A program made the position numbers and the translations under genes. Shown here piece by piece: positions 18,697 through 29,311 of a stretch of 64,000 nucleotides of DNA. How positions within the stretch are numbered: the stretch's first letter is position 1; every line of letters begins with the position of its first letter. The notes under the pieces were generated by a model that did not search any database, was not told where the DNA came from, and was given only the letters and a program-made list of their open reading frames with translations. The stretch comes from Ustilago trichophora. Lineage: Eukaryota > Basidiomycota > Ustilaginomycetes > Ustilaginales > Ustilaginaceae. The DNA lies in assembly GCA_900323505.1 (NCBI GenBank), contig OOIN01000038.1:397481-461480 (forward strand), given 5' to 3'.

Positions 18697-21600
18697 TTAG
18701 GAGTTGGAAGGCGTCCAGACGTTGGTCTTGAGACCAGAGCCACCGCTCTTTCTGCTCTCTTCGAAAGATTTGAGCAAAGTCGAGAGCTCCTTGCCGCTGC
18801 TGGAGCGTCGCATTTTAGGAGTCAGTGGCTTCTCGGGCGCATGGAATCTGCTCAGGGCGGGAGCGTCTGAAGAAAGCTGTTGTTGCATTCCTGCCTGACC
18901 ACGCAAACGAGCCTCTTCGATGGTCATCTGCGGGAATGAAGACTCGCGACCTGCGGAGGATGAAGACGCAGGTGTGCTCTGCTGCTCCTTATCGGATTCC
19001 TGCTGCTTGGCGCCCTTAGTGGTCGCTTCGGTGACCGTTTCGTCATCCGCGCCGAGGGCCTTTTGGGCTACCTGGGCAACGAAGCCTGGTGCCTTGGTCT
19101 CGGCCTCGACACCCAAAGCCCTGCGCTCTTCGCCCGATGGCCTTCCATCCAGCTCCCAATCTTCCTCGTCGGCGGGAGGGCCGCCGGCCTCGGCATCATC
19201 TTCATCATCGTCAACATCGCCGTCCGAACGCGAATGAGGAAGCGACACAATCTCGTTGATACCGCCATCAACCGCTGCTGACGAGCTGCTAGGGGTCATG
19301 GTGCCCGTGGACTCCTTGCCTTTGCCACTTGTCCCAGTAGCCTCCGAAGACTTCGAAGATGAAGCGCGTGTCGACTGCTGCTCTCCCGTTGCAGGATTGG
19401 CAGCCTCGCCTTGCGAAGTCTGCATACCGCCGCTAGCCATCTCTTTGTTGACAGCCGCTTCGCTGCGCTTGGTCGACGAAGACGAACGCGACTTGCCTCT
19501 CTTATCGAGAGCAGTGCGTACAAAGTGTCTGGCACTCTGCAGCGCTTTCCTGCTAGCATCCAGGAAGAGGAAGGCCTGGAAGACGTGGACACAGTCTTCG
19601 TACAGTTCGTGACGCACTGCGACGCCCGAAAGGGAAGCTTTGTGCGCCAACAGGGTCACTTCGTCTCGCAGCACTTCGGCGTCTCCACACTGGATGAGCA
19701 GCGGAGGCAGGCCGTGCATGTCACCAAAGAGCGGAGAGACGTAAGGATGGGTGAGATACTTGTCGATGTTGTCACCGAGGTAGGCCCAGACTGGGTTCAT
19801 GTGATCACCCGATTTGGGCATAGGCAGGTAGTCGAACTCGGCGTTGGTGTCCCACGAATCGCAGGACATGGTAAGATCGACCCAGGGACTGAAGAGCATG
19901 GCACCGCTGGGAAGCTCGTAGTCGTTGTCTCGAAGGTAGTACATGAGCGCAAGCGCCAATCCACCACCAGCACTATCGGCGCCGAGCACAATGTTGCTGG
20001 GCGGGATACCTAGATCCTCAGTGAGGCGGAAGTAGGAGGCAACGCAGTCGTGCAGCGCGCCTGGGAACTGAGTGTCGGGAGCAAGACGGTAATTGATACC
20101 AAAGACTCGGCACTCGGTGTACTTGGAGAGCGAGATGGTGAGTGGGCGATGTGTGGCGGCCGACATGACGAAATAGGCGCCACCATGGATGTAGAGAATG
20201 ACGCGCTCCTTGCCCTTTTGCTTACCGCTGCGCCATTCTGCCTGGAGTCGACGCCAGGTCTGCTTGCCTACGACCCACTCTGCACTGATCTCTCGCTTGC
20301 CATCCTCGGCAGCGTCCGCTTCGGCAAGGAAGCCGCGCAATCCGCGCTTCTTGACGCGGAACGTGACTGGTGTGATGAGGCCATCCTTGGGAGTCGGGAG
20401 GAAGGCGCCTAGATCAAAGACCTTCTGCAGTCCTTCGATCGAGGCGAATTCAGAGTACTCGGCAATGTCACGGAGAACACGGGTGAAGACGGAAGTCTCG
20501 ATACCCCATGATTTCTTGGGCGGGCCGTAGATGGCATGCGATGCAACAGCAGTGCCGATGGTGACACCCTGCGACACGAGGAAGGGCAGGTAGCGCCAAG
20601 CGTTGGTGAAGGTGATCTTGGTGGGCTGTGTCCTCTTTGCAGCAGGGTTGAGACGTGCCGAAGCAGGCACCTCGGTCTTCTTGTATTGGTCCAAGAGCGA
20701 GTTGAGCGTCTTTGTCGACTCGTTGTCTTTTTTGTTTACAGATCGACTGGGACGACGAGGCTGATTGGCCGAGGCGGTTGGCGGCGCGGATGGGCGGATA
20801 GTAGCGTCAGAGTGACCGGTAGAAGAAGCAGAAGGGCTAGCCTGACCGTCAGCAACCATATCGCTGTTCTTTCGGGTGGAGCTAGAGTCCTGGCTATCGG
20901 TCTGAGGCTCGGCAGTTGGATCGCGACCACGATTCAGAGTGGACTCGGCAGCCTGTGCTACGGCCGCGGTACCTGATGCGCCTCCTCGGGCAGCATTGGA
21001 CTGCGAGGAAGAAGCTGACTTGCCCCAGCTTTCTGGCATGAGGACCATCATGACGGTCAAGTCAAGAGCCATGGCAGAGTCTCCACGTTCTTTGATGCGT
21101 TCTTCCTCCTTGCCAGCACCAGCCTCGGTCGAGGCGTCGAGTTCTGCAGGCTCCGTCGACATGGTGACAGTGGTGTGGGAGTTGGATCGCGCCGCATCTG
21201 CGCCAGAGGCACTCGTCGCCTCGACGGGAGAAGGAATGAGCGAGTCGCCGCGCTTGTGAGAAGAGAGATGTGTTGCGATGCTAAGCAAAGACTGCTGTTT
21301 TTGAGGCAGGGCATCGCCGCTCTGCTGACGCAAAGCATGAAGGCGCTGGAGATGGTTGACGGCCTCGACGGCAGTAACAGCCTTGCGAAGCTTGCGCATG
21401 GCGGTAAGGTTGCGAAGGGCGCGATCCTTGAGGCAGGCACCCTTGGCACTCTCCTCGTGCAGTGGAGGCAGGTTGGCGAGCCAGGGATGAGCGAGAGCCT
21501 GGCGTGCCGTCATCCGCTTGTCAGCAGGGCAGAGACAGTGGAGGATGAAGTCCTTGGCTGTGTCGGAGACCTCGGACCAGTACTCTGGTTCGAATTGGAC

Positions 21601-22929
21601 GTCCATCTTGATGATCTGCTGGAAGAGAGAGGGCTGATCCTGACCATAAAAAGGTGTGTAGCCACCGAGAAGGGCGTAGGCGATGACACCGCTTGACCAG
21701 ATATCGACGGCGGCGTTGTAGCCTTTGCCGAGCAGTACCTCTGGGGAGACGTACTGGGGGGAGCCACACGCTGTCATGAGGAGACCTTCTTCGGGGATGA
21801 AGCGAGAAAGGCCAAAGTCGGAGATGACAATGTCGCTTGGATCAGACTTGTCGCGCAAGAGGATGTTCTCTGGCTTCAAATCGCGATGGATGATGTCATG
21901 ATCATGGAGGTAGGCGACACCGTCGAGGATCTGCTTCATAATGTGACGGGCGTCCAATTCATTGTAGTGGACCTTTTCGACGAGGCGATCAAAGAGCTCA
22001 CCACCTCTGCAGAGGTCAGTCACGATGAAGACACCTTCCTTGGTCTCGTAGAGATCCCACATCTTGATGATATTAGGATGCTCTACCTTTCCGAGAATGG
22101 TGATTTCTTCCTTGAGCATCTTTTCGTTGCTGTCCTTGAGGGGCTTTTTGGCGATAATCTTGAGTGCACGTTCTTGGCCGGTGGATTTGTCTACGACGGC
22201 TTTGACTACGGCAAAGGAGCCTTGGCCGAGGACCTGTGGGAGGACAGTGTACTTCTTGGAGAGCTGGACGGGGAGGAGGGGAGTGCCATCTTTCTCTGTT
22301 TCCTTGAACCAGGAGCGGAAAGCATGGTGGAGATGAGAGCCGACCATTCTGACCTGTTGTCGCTTGGACGATCTGGCACGATGAAGCGAACCGGCTGCTA
22401 GACCTCGGGACTGAACACGATTGGGGTTTGTAGCAGGCCTGGCGGTGCTGGATGTTGATTCGCGAACGTCTATGCGATGATTATCGTCTCTGGAATTGCG
22501 CCTTTGGAAAAGGGAAGACAGGCGTTGCCTCGGCGAGGAAGACGAATCGGAGATGGTGACTGGGTTCGTGTTGGGCAACTGAGTTGGTGATGATGGAGGA
22601 GGAGGAGGAGGAGGAGGAGCGGAACGCAGAGGAGAGCGATGCTGAAGGTGAGCTGCCAGGATGCCGCGTAAGGAAGGCGGAGTGTTGGGTGGCTCGACTG
22701 TCTGCCTAGCGAGCGTATTGGCCGTGTCTCGAAGAGGCGGAGAAGTCGAAAAGTGAACGGCTCGAGTCTTTAACTGCGATACTCTGTCGGCGTCAGTGTG
22801 ATTCTGGTGTGCGCGATCAACTGAGCTTTGTCGGGATGTCTCCGAGTGACAATGGGGGTGGTGGGGAGATGTGATGGTGACGGATAGCTTGACCGAACCA
22901 GATCGAGTGGTGGATGGAGTATCGGCCAT
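18697..22929 (-). CDS. Protein kinase (CAMK-like) fused to an HSL-type esterase/lipase
   Basis: A single uninterrupted frame of 1410 residues from the ATG at 22929. Residues 1-220 are disordered with a Pro run. A complete kinase domain spans about 228-484: GQGSFAVVK loop (235-243), catalytic Lys near 257, HRDLKPEN (348-355), DFG (371-373), and CGSPQYVSPEV with GVIAYALLGGYTPF, which resemble CaM-kinase/Rad53-like kinases. A disordered linker of ~280 residues follows. A hormone-sensitive-lipase type alpha/beta hydrolase spans about 800-1140: HGGAYF oxyanion motif (915-920), GADSAGGG with nucleophile Ser986, Asp near 1083 in CGDAEVLRDE, and His near 1115 in EDCVHVF. The 270-residue tail is acidic and Ser-rich. 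Both halves keep all catalytic residues. It may link a signalling kinase to lipid or ester hydrolysis; substrates are unknown. Confidence 0.85.
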   Translation of the reverse strand: MADTPSTTRSGSVKLSVTITSPHHPHCHSETSRQSSVDRAHQNHTDADRVSQLKTRAVHFSTSPPLRDTANTLARQTVEPPNTPPSLRGILAAHLQHRSPLRSAPPPPPPPPSSPTQLPNTNPVTISDSSSSPRQRLSSLFQRRNSRDDNHRIDVRESTSSTARPATNPNRVQSRGLAAGSLHRARSSKRQQVRMVGSHLHHAFRSWFKETEKDGTPLLPVQLSKKYTVLPQVLGQGSFAVVKAVVDKSTGQERALKIIAKKPLKDSNEKMLKEEITILGKVEHPNIIKMWDLYETKEGVFIVTDLCRGGELFDRLVEKVHYNELDARHIMKQILDGVAYLHDHDIIHRDLKPENILLRDKSDPSDIVISDFGLSRFIPEEGLLMTACGSPQYVSPEVLLGKGYNAAVDIWSSGVIAYALLGGYTPFYGQDQPSLFQQIIKMDVQFEPEYWSEVSDTAKDFILHCLCPADKRMTARQALAHPWLANLPPLHEESAKGACLKDRALRNLTAMRKLRKAVTAVEAVNHLQRLHALRQQSGDALPQKQQSLLSIATHLSSHKRGDSLIPSPVEATSASGADAARSNSHTTVTMSTEPAELDASTEAGAGKEEERIKERGDSAMALDLTVMMVLMPESWGKSASSSQSNAARGGASGTAAVAQAAESTLNRGRDPTAEPQTDSQDSSSTRKNSDMVADGQASPSASSTGHSDATIRPSAPPTASANQPRRPSRSVNKKDNESTKTLNSLLDQYKKTEVPASARLNPAAKRTQPTKITFTNAWRYLPFLVSQGVTIGTAVASHAIYGPPKKSWGIETSVFTRVLRDIAEYSEFASIEGLQKVFDLGAFLPTPKDGLITPVTFRVKKRGLRGFLAEADAAEDGKREISAEWVVGKQTWRRLQAEWRSGKQKGKERVILYIHGGAYFVMSAATHRPLTISLSKYTECRVFGINYRLAPDTQFPGALHDCVASYFRLTEDLGIPPSNIVLGADSAGGGLALALMYYLRDNDYELPSGAMLFSPWVDLTMSCDSWDTNAEFDYLPMPKSGDHMNPVWAYLGDNIDKYLTHPYVSPLFGDMHGLPPLLIQCGDAEVLRDEVTLLAHKASLSGVAVRHELYEDCVHVFQAFLFLDASRKALQSARHFVRTALDKRGKSRSSSSTKRSEAAVNKEMASGGMQTSQGEAANPATGEQQSTRASSSKSSEATGTSGKGKESTGTMTPSSSSAAVDGGINEIVSLPHSRSDGDVDDDEDDAEAGGPPADEEDWELDGRPSGEERRALGVEAETKAPGFVAQVAQKALGADDETVTEATTKGAKQQESDKEQQSTPASSSSAGRESSFPQMTIEEARLRGQAGMQQQLSSDAPALSRFHAPEKPLTPKMRRSSSGKELSTLLKSFEESRKSGGSGLKTNVWTPSNS

Positions 22930-23778
22930 GCTCCGAAGAAGGAATACGGGGGTCAGAGATCAGGGTTGTGACACTCTTGACAAGCGAGGCGAGCGAATAA
23001 GGGACACTGATTAAAAGCAAGGCTTAGCGTCGTGCAAGAGAGACAGAGTGTGTGTACAGCTCTCTGTGTAATACAGTAGCGTCGAGGTGTAGTGTGTTGG
23101 GTTGAAGACCAACAGCGTGAAAGCAGTCACGACGTATGCACAACACTTGCACTCGTTGGATCGGCATTTACTCTTCTCTCCTCTTCCACTCCTCTCTCGC
23201 TTTGTCTGACCGCATACAGGTCTCTCTCTCTCTAGCTCGCTCGCTCTTTGGTCAGCTCAGCTTATTCTTTGCGCTCAGCTGCCCCAGGGCTGTGTACTGT
23301 ACTGTACTGTACTGCATGTGCTCTCCCAATTCCGAAAATCGTTATTTTTTTTATTTTTTTTTATTTTCTGCTTCCTCCACATATCCTGGCTCAGCCCTCA
23401 AGCAGTTCCCCCCCCAAAAGAGTTGTCGAGTCGCGTCTTGACGGCGGATTGTTCTTTTCAAATTCCGCCGCTTCTCACACACATGATGATGATGGTGATG
23501 GACCAACGCTCTGTGCCGCGATCTGCTCTTCATCCGCATGCAATCCCAACCGCCTCATGGCCTTGGTCTGACTCCATCTCGAGCAAGCAGTCTTTCGGTA
23601 TGAATACATTGTACACCATTGCCAACCATCAGCATTCAAACTCTGCACAAACTACTCAAGCCGACATGGCAACAGATTGGCTTTGAATGTTGGAAAATCA
23701 GTTCTTGAGCATGGTATACAGTATGGTTTGGTAGAGAAATCTAGCATCCTTAGACTTTTGGCCACAACATTGGCCTTT
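22930..23778. other. Intergenic region upstream of the kinase-esterase gene
   Basis: It holds CT-rich tracts (about 23220-23245), a TGTAC repeat near 23293-23313 and T-rich runs near 23345-23370. It must contain the promoter of the kinase-esterase gene and the 3' flank of the next gene. No coding sequence was recognised. Confidence 0.5.
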
Positions 23779-26700
23779 CTACAGAGGGTTGACGGCGGCA
23801 GCCCGGTATAAGCGCTCATCGTACCTCTCCTTGAGCATATCAAAGCCTCGAAGTGAGCTCTCACCCACCAGATCCTGCACGATAGCCTTGAACTTGTCCA
23901 GTTCACTCGCCAACGTGATCGATGCCATCCGTGCTGTTGTATAGCGCAGATACAACGGGTCACGCAGCACGCTCCAGTTGAGCACATCTTCTCCTTGCGT
24001 CTTGAGCTCGTCGCTTGACCTCCCTTCCTCCGTCCTCTTTTGCTCGGCTTCCTTTCGGCGAAGGAAGCCGTCCACTGTTCGGTTGCGATTCATATACTTG
24101 AAGTGGTTTTCCAGCAACGAGAACGAGGCGTGATTCAGACGCTCACCGTTCCTCAACGCCTTTGAAAGCAGATCAAACATCATGCAGATCTCCGAAAGGT
24201 ACTGCGGGTCCAGCAGCGACGTCGTAGATGACAGCATCAGCTGCCAGTCCATCGAGCTGATCTCGGTCCCTGTCGCGCTCTTTCTGGTCGCCGTATCGCC
24301 TGGCGAGAGCGTCGCATAGCCGTCAAACGCTCGCACAGACGAAATGATGGCACCCAGCGCTTCCACAATCGTCGCGTGCACCGACGCAATCTCGACGTAC
24401 CTCTCCGCAGGCCATCGTCCGCGAATGTGGAAATCCATCGATGCCAGTCCGATCTGCATCGGATACGTCGACACGCGTGCATAGACCGCCATGAACCGCG
24501 CCCGGATCACCGGTTCCCGCTCCTGCCACAGCTTCTCGATCGCGTCCTTGCTCGACACGTTCTCGTCGCCATTCCCGTCAATCTGATTGGCAAAGCCTGC
24601 GCGTTCAGCCTCCTGTTCGCAGATGCGGTTCCTCGCAATCCAGCATTCCATCACGTCGATAAACATGTCGTTGAGCTGTCGTGTCACTTTGGCCATGTTC
24701 TTGCGCAGCAGTAGACGACTCGACACGGGACGAGGGAAGATCATCACGATCAACGCCACCGCCAAACCGATGATGACAAGCAGTGTTCGCTTCCATGCCA
24801 CTTCAATGCCAATTCCGCTGTTGGCCAGAACCTGGAGGTGGGTGTCAATCCACGAGTAGCCTACAATCAACACCACCGATACGTTGAGCATGATGGCCGG
24901 AAGCAATAGCAGCTTCGGTGCCCATACTCGCAAGAACACCAGAGGGATGAATCCGATCGCCGTAGTGACACCCAATCCGTATGCATTGCCGTTGCCGTTC
25001 CCGGTAGAAATATACCACAAGACAGCACCGTACAGCAAGCCTACCACTGTACCGCCAAGACGCATGACAAAAGTGAAGATCAGCTCACCACCCGACAGCG
25101 CTGCTGCCGTTTGAGCCATGATCAGTGCCCAGATACCTCGATGCTGGTAGACAAAGTAGGCCGTGCTGGGAAGCACGGTGGTGATCCACACGGCAAACGA
25201 CGCGATGCACATGCGCAGTGCATACATGCCGGTTGGTCCGCTGACAAAGTAGTAGGTCGCCGCCACACCTCTGCCAATACGGTGGATCGCGTTGGTGGGT
25301 GGCAGCGCATCTGGATCACGCGGGTAGTATCGCTGCTTCCGACTCTTCTTGGTCTTCTTGGAACCCTTCTCAGAGCCGTCCTTGGCAGAGGCAGATGCTT
25401 TCTCCTCGTCTCTGGGTCGGGAAGAGCGAGAAGAGGAACTGTGCGAGTCTCGGTCGTCATCATCCGAGTCACTTTCACCCTCGAGATGGTCGGCGACATT
25501 CACAGTGTCCGAGTTGTTGATCGAAGAGGCCGTGTGCGCACGATCTTCTCGGAAGTCACGGTCGATGTTTTCCTCCCTTTCGAATTGATTGTCTCCCGGA
25601 CCAAAACCGTCGAGACCGTCCGAAGAGCCTCGCTTGCCGCTGCTGAGAATGCTGACAAGGCGTCCGAGGTGCTTGGGCCACCATATGCGCTTTTTGTTGC
25701 CAGCGCGGTCTGCGATGCTGAGCATTTCAGTGTGGAGCTGCGAAACAGACTCGAGCACGTCGATCAAATTGGTGACAAAGACGAGGCAAACATGAAGCGG
25801 TCGGACACCCAAGCGGAAGGACCTGATCGATTCTCTGGTCTGCAAAAAGTGTTGTTCGAGGTCAAGGTCCGGATGCATGGCACGGAAGTGCTCGGCGTAA
25901 GGCTGCAGCAATTCGAGCCTCCTGTCGTTGAGCAGATCTTGACGTGCAGTTTCCAGGTTGGTCTTTGTTTCGTGAAGCTGGTGCAGCACTTCATCGATGG
26001 GACGCTTCTGTCTCCATGTGACGTTGGATTCAAAGAGAGCCTGAACCGCCCCGATGGACTCTGATGCAGCATCGAGAGAAGGCTTGGCGATACGGTTGAG
26101 GATGCTGAGCATGCGAGACATGGTGACTTGCTGTTGTGCTTCACTGGTAAAGATGTCGCGACGAACACGGTGAATGGTGTGAGTTTCATGGATCGTGATT
26201 GGCTTGAGGCGGTTCTTGCTAGGCAGCGCATCGGTTCCGTGCTCGCCGTCTACATCGTAGCCTTCTTCGACCTTGGATGGGTCCCAGCCTTTTTCGAAAA
26301 TGTTTGGATCAGCAATGCCTAGCTCGTGATGGACAAGACGCCAGAAGGAGTTGAGGAGCGTGAGCTGAAGGTTGACGGTGCGCGTTTTCCTGAAGATGAG
26401 CTTCATGTGATGAGCGCTGAAATAAGAGAGGTAAAACTCCATACCGAGGAAGGCGGTCATGCCATTGATGTCCTCGATCTGCTCAGCAACGGCGATACGA
26501 TTGGCCTTGACCTTGGCGAGCAGGCCAGCGGCGGTCTTGGCGGCTTCGTCTTCAGCTTTGAGGCTCTGTTGCAGGAAGTCGCCCGAAGGCTGGTCGAGAT
26601 GTGCCTGGGTCGAGGGGCTAGATTCGGGATCACAGTGCTGGGAGACATCAGAAAGTGCAGAGGTATGCAAATGGACCAGGTCGCGTGTACTCTTGAGCAT

Positions 26701-27528
26701 CGAGATGAAGCGAAGTTGCCACGAGTGAGAGAGTGTCTCTGGGAAGACGAGCATCTGAGTGGCAAGGCAGATGGCTAGGGAACAGCCGATGGGGATCATA
26801 AAGATCTCGCCGAGACTATATCGCGTAGAGGGGAAGAGTGGTCCGTAACTGGCTAAGATGTCGAGGACGATGAGCATAAAGATGGAAGCAATCTTGAGCT
26901 TGGGGAGCTTGACTTGAACGACGGCGGAAAAGTAGACTCCAACCATGAGGAAGACACCAAAGACGGCGGTGGAGCGTACATCGAGAAATGCGCCCCTGAA
27001 GACAGAGGTGGTGACGAAAGCTTCTGGGTTGGTTGAAGATGCTGCGGAAGAGCGAACTCTTTGAACAGCAGCTTGAAGGAGCGTCTGGTCTCGAGCGCGA
27101 TTTGCGGCAGCCATGGCGGCGCAACCCCAAGCCCACCCGAGCAAGGCGCCGATGACAATCATGCCAAAGGCGAGCAAGAAGATGAAAAAGGGCATCGAGG
27201 GTGGAATCATGAGCGTGAGCATGCAGCCGAAGAAGGCAGCTTGACCGAGGACTCGAAGGGAAGGACCGGGGATCATGAGGACAAAGTTGGCCCAAGTGGC
27301 TACCCAGCATCTGACGAGGATTCTGAGAGAGCGGGCCGAGGTGATGTTGTCGATGATCCAAGCTGGCATCTTTGAGGATGCTTTGGGCACTGCGGCGTCG
27401 CCATCTTGAACTTTTGTCGAGGTCGTGACAGGCTTTGCAGGCTCCTGAGTGGGCGATTGTGAGTGTGGAGCAGCTTGAGCTGTCGAGCCGGCGGATTGAC
27501 TCTCCTGTTGATCTGACGGTGCCGACAT
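23779..27528 (-). CDS. FUSC/ArAE_2-type membrane protein (fungal BRE4-like family)
   Basis: The protein has 1249 residues from the ATG at 27528, with no intron. It has the two-block layout of fungal aromatic-acid-exporter-like proteins (ArAE_2_N with DUF2421/FUSC). The first cluster of hydrophobic helices lies at about residues 75-270 (MLTLMIPPSMPFFIFLLAFGM and onward). A long soluble segment with an acidic/Ser/Arg low-complexity part near 650-730 follows. The second cluster lies at about 760-940 (MYALRMCIASFAVWITTVLPS, LTVVGLLYGAVLWY-like segments, LLVIIGLAVALIVMIFPRP). A soluble C-terminal domain of ~310 residues completes it. Members are thought to export organic anions or affect brefeldin A sensitivity; the substrate is not evident here. 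The start follows a Ser/Gln-rich N terminus. Confidence 0.75.
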   Translation of the reverse strand: MSAPSDQQESQSAGSTAQAAPHSQSPTQEPAKPVTTSTKVQDGDAAVPKASSKMPAWIIDNITSARSLRILVRCWVATWANFVLMIPGPSLRVLGQAAFFGCMLTLMIPPSMPFFIFLLAFGMIVIGALLGWAWGCAAMAAANRARDQTLLQAAVQRVRSSAASSTNPEAFVTTSVFRGAFLDVRSTAVFGVFLMVGVYFSAVVQVKLPKLKIASIFMLIVLDILASYGPLFPSTRYSLGEIFMIPIGCSLAICLATQMLVFPETLSHSWQLRFISMLKSTRDLVHLHTSALSDVSQHCDPESSPSTQAHLDQPSGDFLQQSLKAEDEAAKTAAGLLAKVKANRIAVAEQIEDINGMTAFLGMEFYLSYFSAHHMKLIFRKTRTVNLQLTLLNSFWRLVHHELGIADPNIFEKGWDPSKVEEGYDVDGEHGTDALPSKNRLKPITIHETHTIHRVRRDIFTSEAQQQVTMSRMLSILNRIAKPSLDAASESIGAVQALFESNVTWRQKRPIDEVLHQLHETKTNLETARQDLLNDRRLELLQPYAEHFRAMHPDLDLEQHFLQTRESIRSFRLGVRPLHVCLVFVTNLIDVLESVSQLHTEMLSIADRAGNKKRIWWPKHLGRLVSILSSGKRGSSDGLDGFGPGDNQFEREENIDRDFREDRAHTASSINNSDTVNVADHLEGESDSDDDDRDSHSSSSRSSRPRDEEKASASAKDGSEKGSKKTKKSRKQRYYPRDPDALPPTNAIHRIGRGVAATYYFVSGPTGMYALRMCIASFAVWITTVLPSTAYFVYQHRGIWALIMAQTAAALSGGELIFTFVMRLGGTVVGLLYGAVLWYISTGNGNGNAYGLGVTTAIGFIPLVFLRVWAPKLLLLPAIMLNVSVVLIVGYSWIDTHLQVLANSGIGIEVAWKRTLLVIIGLAVALIVMIFPRPVSSRLLLRKNMAKVTRQLNDMFIDVMECWIARNRICEQEAERAGFANQIDGNGDENVSSKDAIEKLWQEREPVIRARFMAVYARVSTYPMQIGLASMDFHIRGRWPAERYVEIASVHATIVEALGAIISSVRAFDGYATLSPGDTATRKSATGTEISSMDWQLMLSSTTSLLDPQYLSEICMMFDLLSKALRNGERLNHASFSLLENHFKYMNRNRTVDGFLRRKEAEQKRTEEGRSSDELKTQGEDVLNWSVLRDPLYLRYTTARMASITLASELDKFKAIVQDLVGESSLRGFDMLKERYDERLYRAAAVNPL

Positions 27529-28116
27529 GCTGGCTGAGACGGGTCGCCTGAATGGCGTGTATGGAAGGGGTAGATGGAGGCGTCTAGAGATCCAGGAATC
27601 CTGTGAAGGAGTTGGCAGTCGAGGTCTATATAGGAGTGTCAGACGTGCTCATATCTTGTGCCTTGGATGCGACGATCCGGGAGCGGCATATGTCGGGTGG
27701 TAGCACAACATCAAGGAGAATCTCGCGAAGCCCACAAAACAACACACAAACACACACGCCCAAGCCATGTTACAGCACCTAGATTTTGACGTGCAACAGT
27801 TCGGCAGTGTGTCGGCTGTCGTGCAATCATGTGCCAAAAAGTCAAAACAAGCATTGCGATTATGCATAACTAACTGTACATTTCTCCGGAAACAGAATTC
27901 CGTCAGCAAGAGAAAAGCTCGTCGTTCTAGACCCTCCACACCATCATGACACTGTGATGGGTCATTACACTTAGTTCAGGAACGGATTGCATTCTATCTA
28001 GGCGGCCCGGTGCTCGGAAAGAATACATACACTGTGCTCTTGTCTAATACTGTACGCTCAACTCAGGTCGCATGGACAGCTTCTCTTCACGGAACATCGA
28101 GTCAGTTGAATGTCGC
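27529..28116. other. Intergenic region between FUSC-like and tyrosinase genes
   Basis: It contains a CA-rich microsatellite near 27735-27760. No gene is recognised. It serves as promoter of the FUSC-like gene and 3' flank of the tyrosinase. Confidence 0.5.
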
Positions 28117-29197
28117 TCACACATACTGCAGTCAAGAGAAAAGTAACACAACAAGGTCAGCAAAGAGTCGTTCAAGCAACTGCAAAGCCACTCTGCACCA
28201 TACTTACCTCGTAGCACAGGTCGCCGGCCTTGGTGTCCATGACATCGCGCACCTTGACCTCGGAGATGAGGCCACCGAACGATGGAAGCATGTCGTCAAT
28301 CTTGGCCTCAAAAGGGCCATTGAGGCTGCTGGCGCCAGGAAGGTTTCCGGCATAGTCGGTGAGACGTTTGGTCCGGTCCTGCTCTTGCCAGAGCGCCCAC
28401 ATTCGATCAATCTGTGCGTGATGGAGGAAGAAGAGCGGCTCTTGAGGAGAAGATGACGGCGCCATGTCACCGCCGATGAACATGTGTACCGCACCGTGGG
28501 GCGTTCCTTCAACGTAGTAGCGATAGTCGTTGAACTTGGAAAAGGTTGATGCTTTTGCGACGGCGGTCGAGTTGAAGTTGTTGATAAGGTTAGGATTGTT
28601 CTCCAGAGAGCGGCGGATCTTGTGAGGTGAGTAGATAGGAGTTTCGTTGCCCCCCGCGATCAAATTGAGAGTGAAGTTGGCAAAGGGACCTGCCACGACG
28701 TTCTGCGATTCGCCCGTAGACGGTCGGCCGATACCACCAAAGCCATCGTTGGGCGACAAGATGGGATCGTTGATGGGGTCGTTCTTGTCGGCAGATTGAG
28801 TCCAGTCCCAGTAGGGCGTGGGACCCGTGTAGCCACACGATTGGAGCGCCTTCTCGCGTGCCTGGACGAACCGACGATGCCAGGGCAAGAAGGCAGCAAC
28901 AGAGTGAATGTGGTGATCTTGATTGATGTGAATGGCAGCAAAGTCATCGTACAGATTCTGGGCCGTCGCAAACTGGGTCTGTTTGGGCTTGGTCTTGAGA
29001 CACTTGACTGCGTCGATGTACGACTTTTTCTGGGCTTCGGTGAGCGTATTCCAGTTGACACGTTGCTTGAGCGACTTGCATTGGGCTGGTGCTCTAGTAG
29101 CAAGCGACTGCAAGTGTTGCGTATCAAGAGGACGGGCAGCTACATGTCCGATGAGAAGGAATGCCAGAAGGGCGGGTAACCAGGATGTGGCACGCAT
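28117..29197 (-). CDS. Secreted tyrosinase (type-3 copper oxidase), two exons
   Basis: Exon 1 is 29197-28208. A GTAAGT...CTGCAG intron follows, then a 9-nt exon at 28125-28117 that adds only Tyr-Val-stop. The product is 332 residues and ends LCYEYV. The N terminus MRATSWLPALLAFLLIGHVAARP is a signal peptide, which is why the ATG at 29197 was preferred over an upstream GTG. Copper-binding His are in DHHIHSVAAFLPWHRRFV (site A) and HGAVHMFIGGDM with EPLFFLHHAQIDRMWALWQ (site B). PYWDWT lies between them. The enzyme oxidises phenols to quinones outside the cell, as in melanin-type pigment formation. If the intron were retained, the protein would end differently, 12 residues after LCYE. It is a short form without the C-terminal regulatory domain of latent tyrosinases. 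Confidence 0.85.
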
Positions 29198-29311
29198 GTT
29201 TGCCGCTGAGAGTTGAGGCTTAGGGATCGATGGATGCAGAAAAGCGGGGGCCACAGAAGGTATCCAGGGGGCAATCCTTTATATCCTGGCTGCCTCTCAG
29301 CGGCAAACATG
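29195..29311. repeat. 18-bp perfect inverted repeat overlapping the tyrosinase start codon
   Basis: CATGTTTGCCGCTGAGAG at 29195-29212 is matched by its exact reverse complement at 29294-29311. The first arm contains the start codon of the tyrosinase. In the transcript leader the arms could pair across an ~81-nt loop. Confidence 0.7.

Noticed and set aside
24376..26778. Several plus-strand frames across the FUSC-like gene
   Set aside because: Antisense shadows with no domain or start context.
29198..29254. Longer tyrosinase start at 29254
   Set aside because: That codon is GTG, and the ATG at 29197 gives a clean signal peptide.
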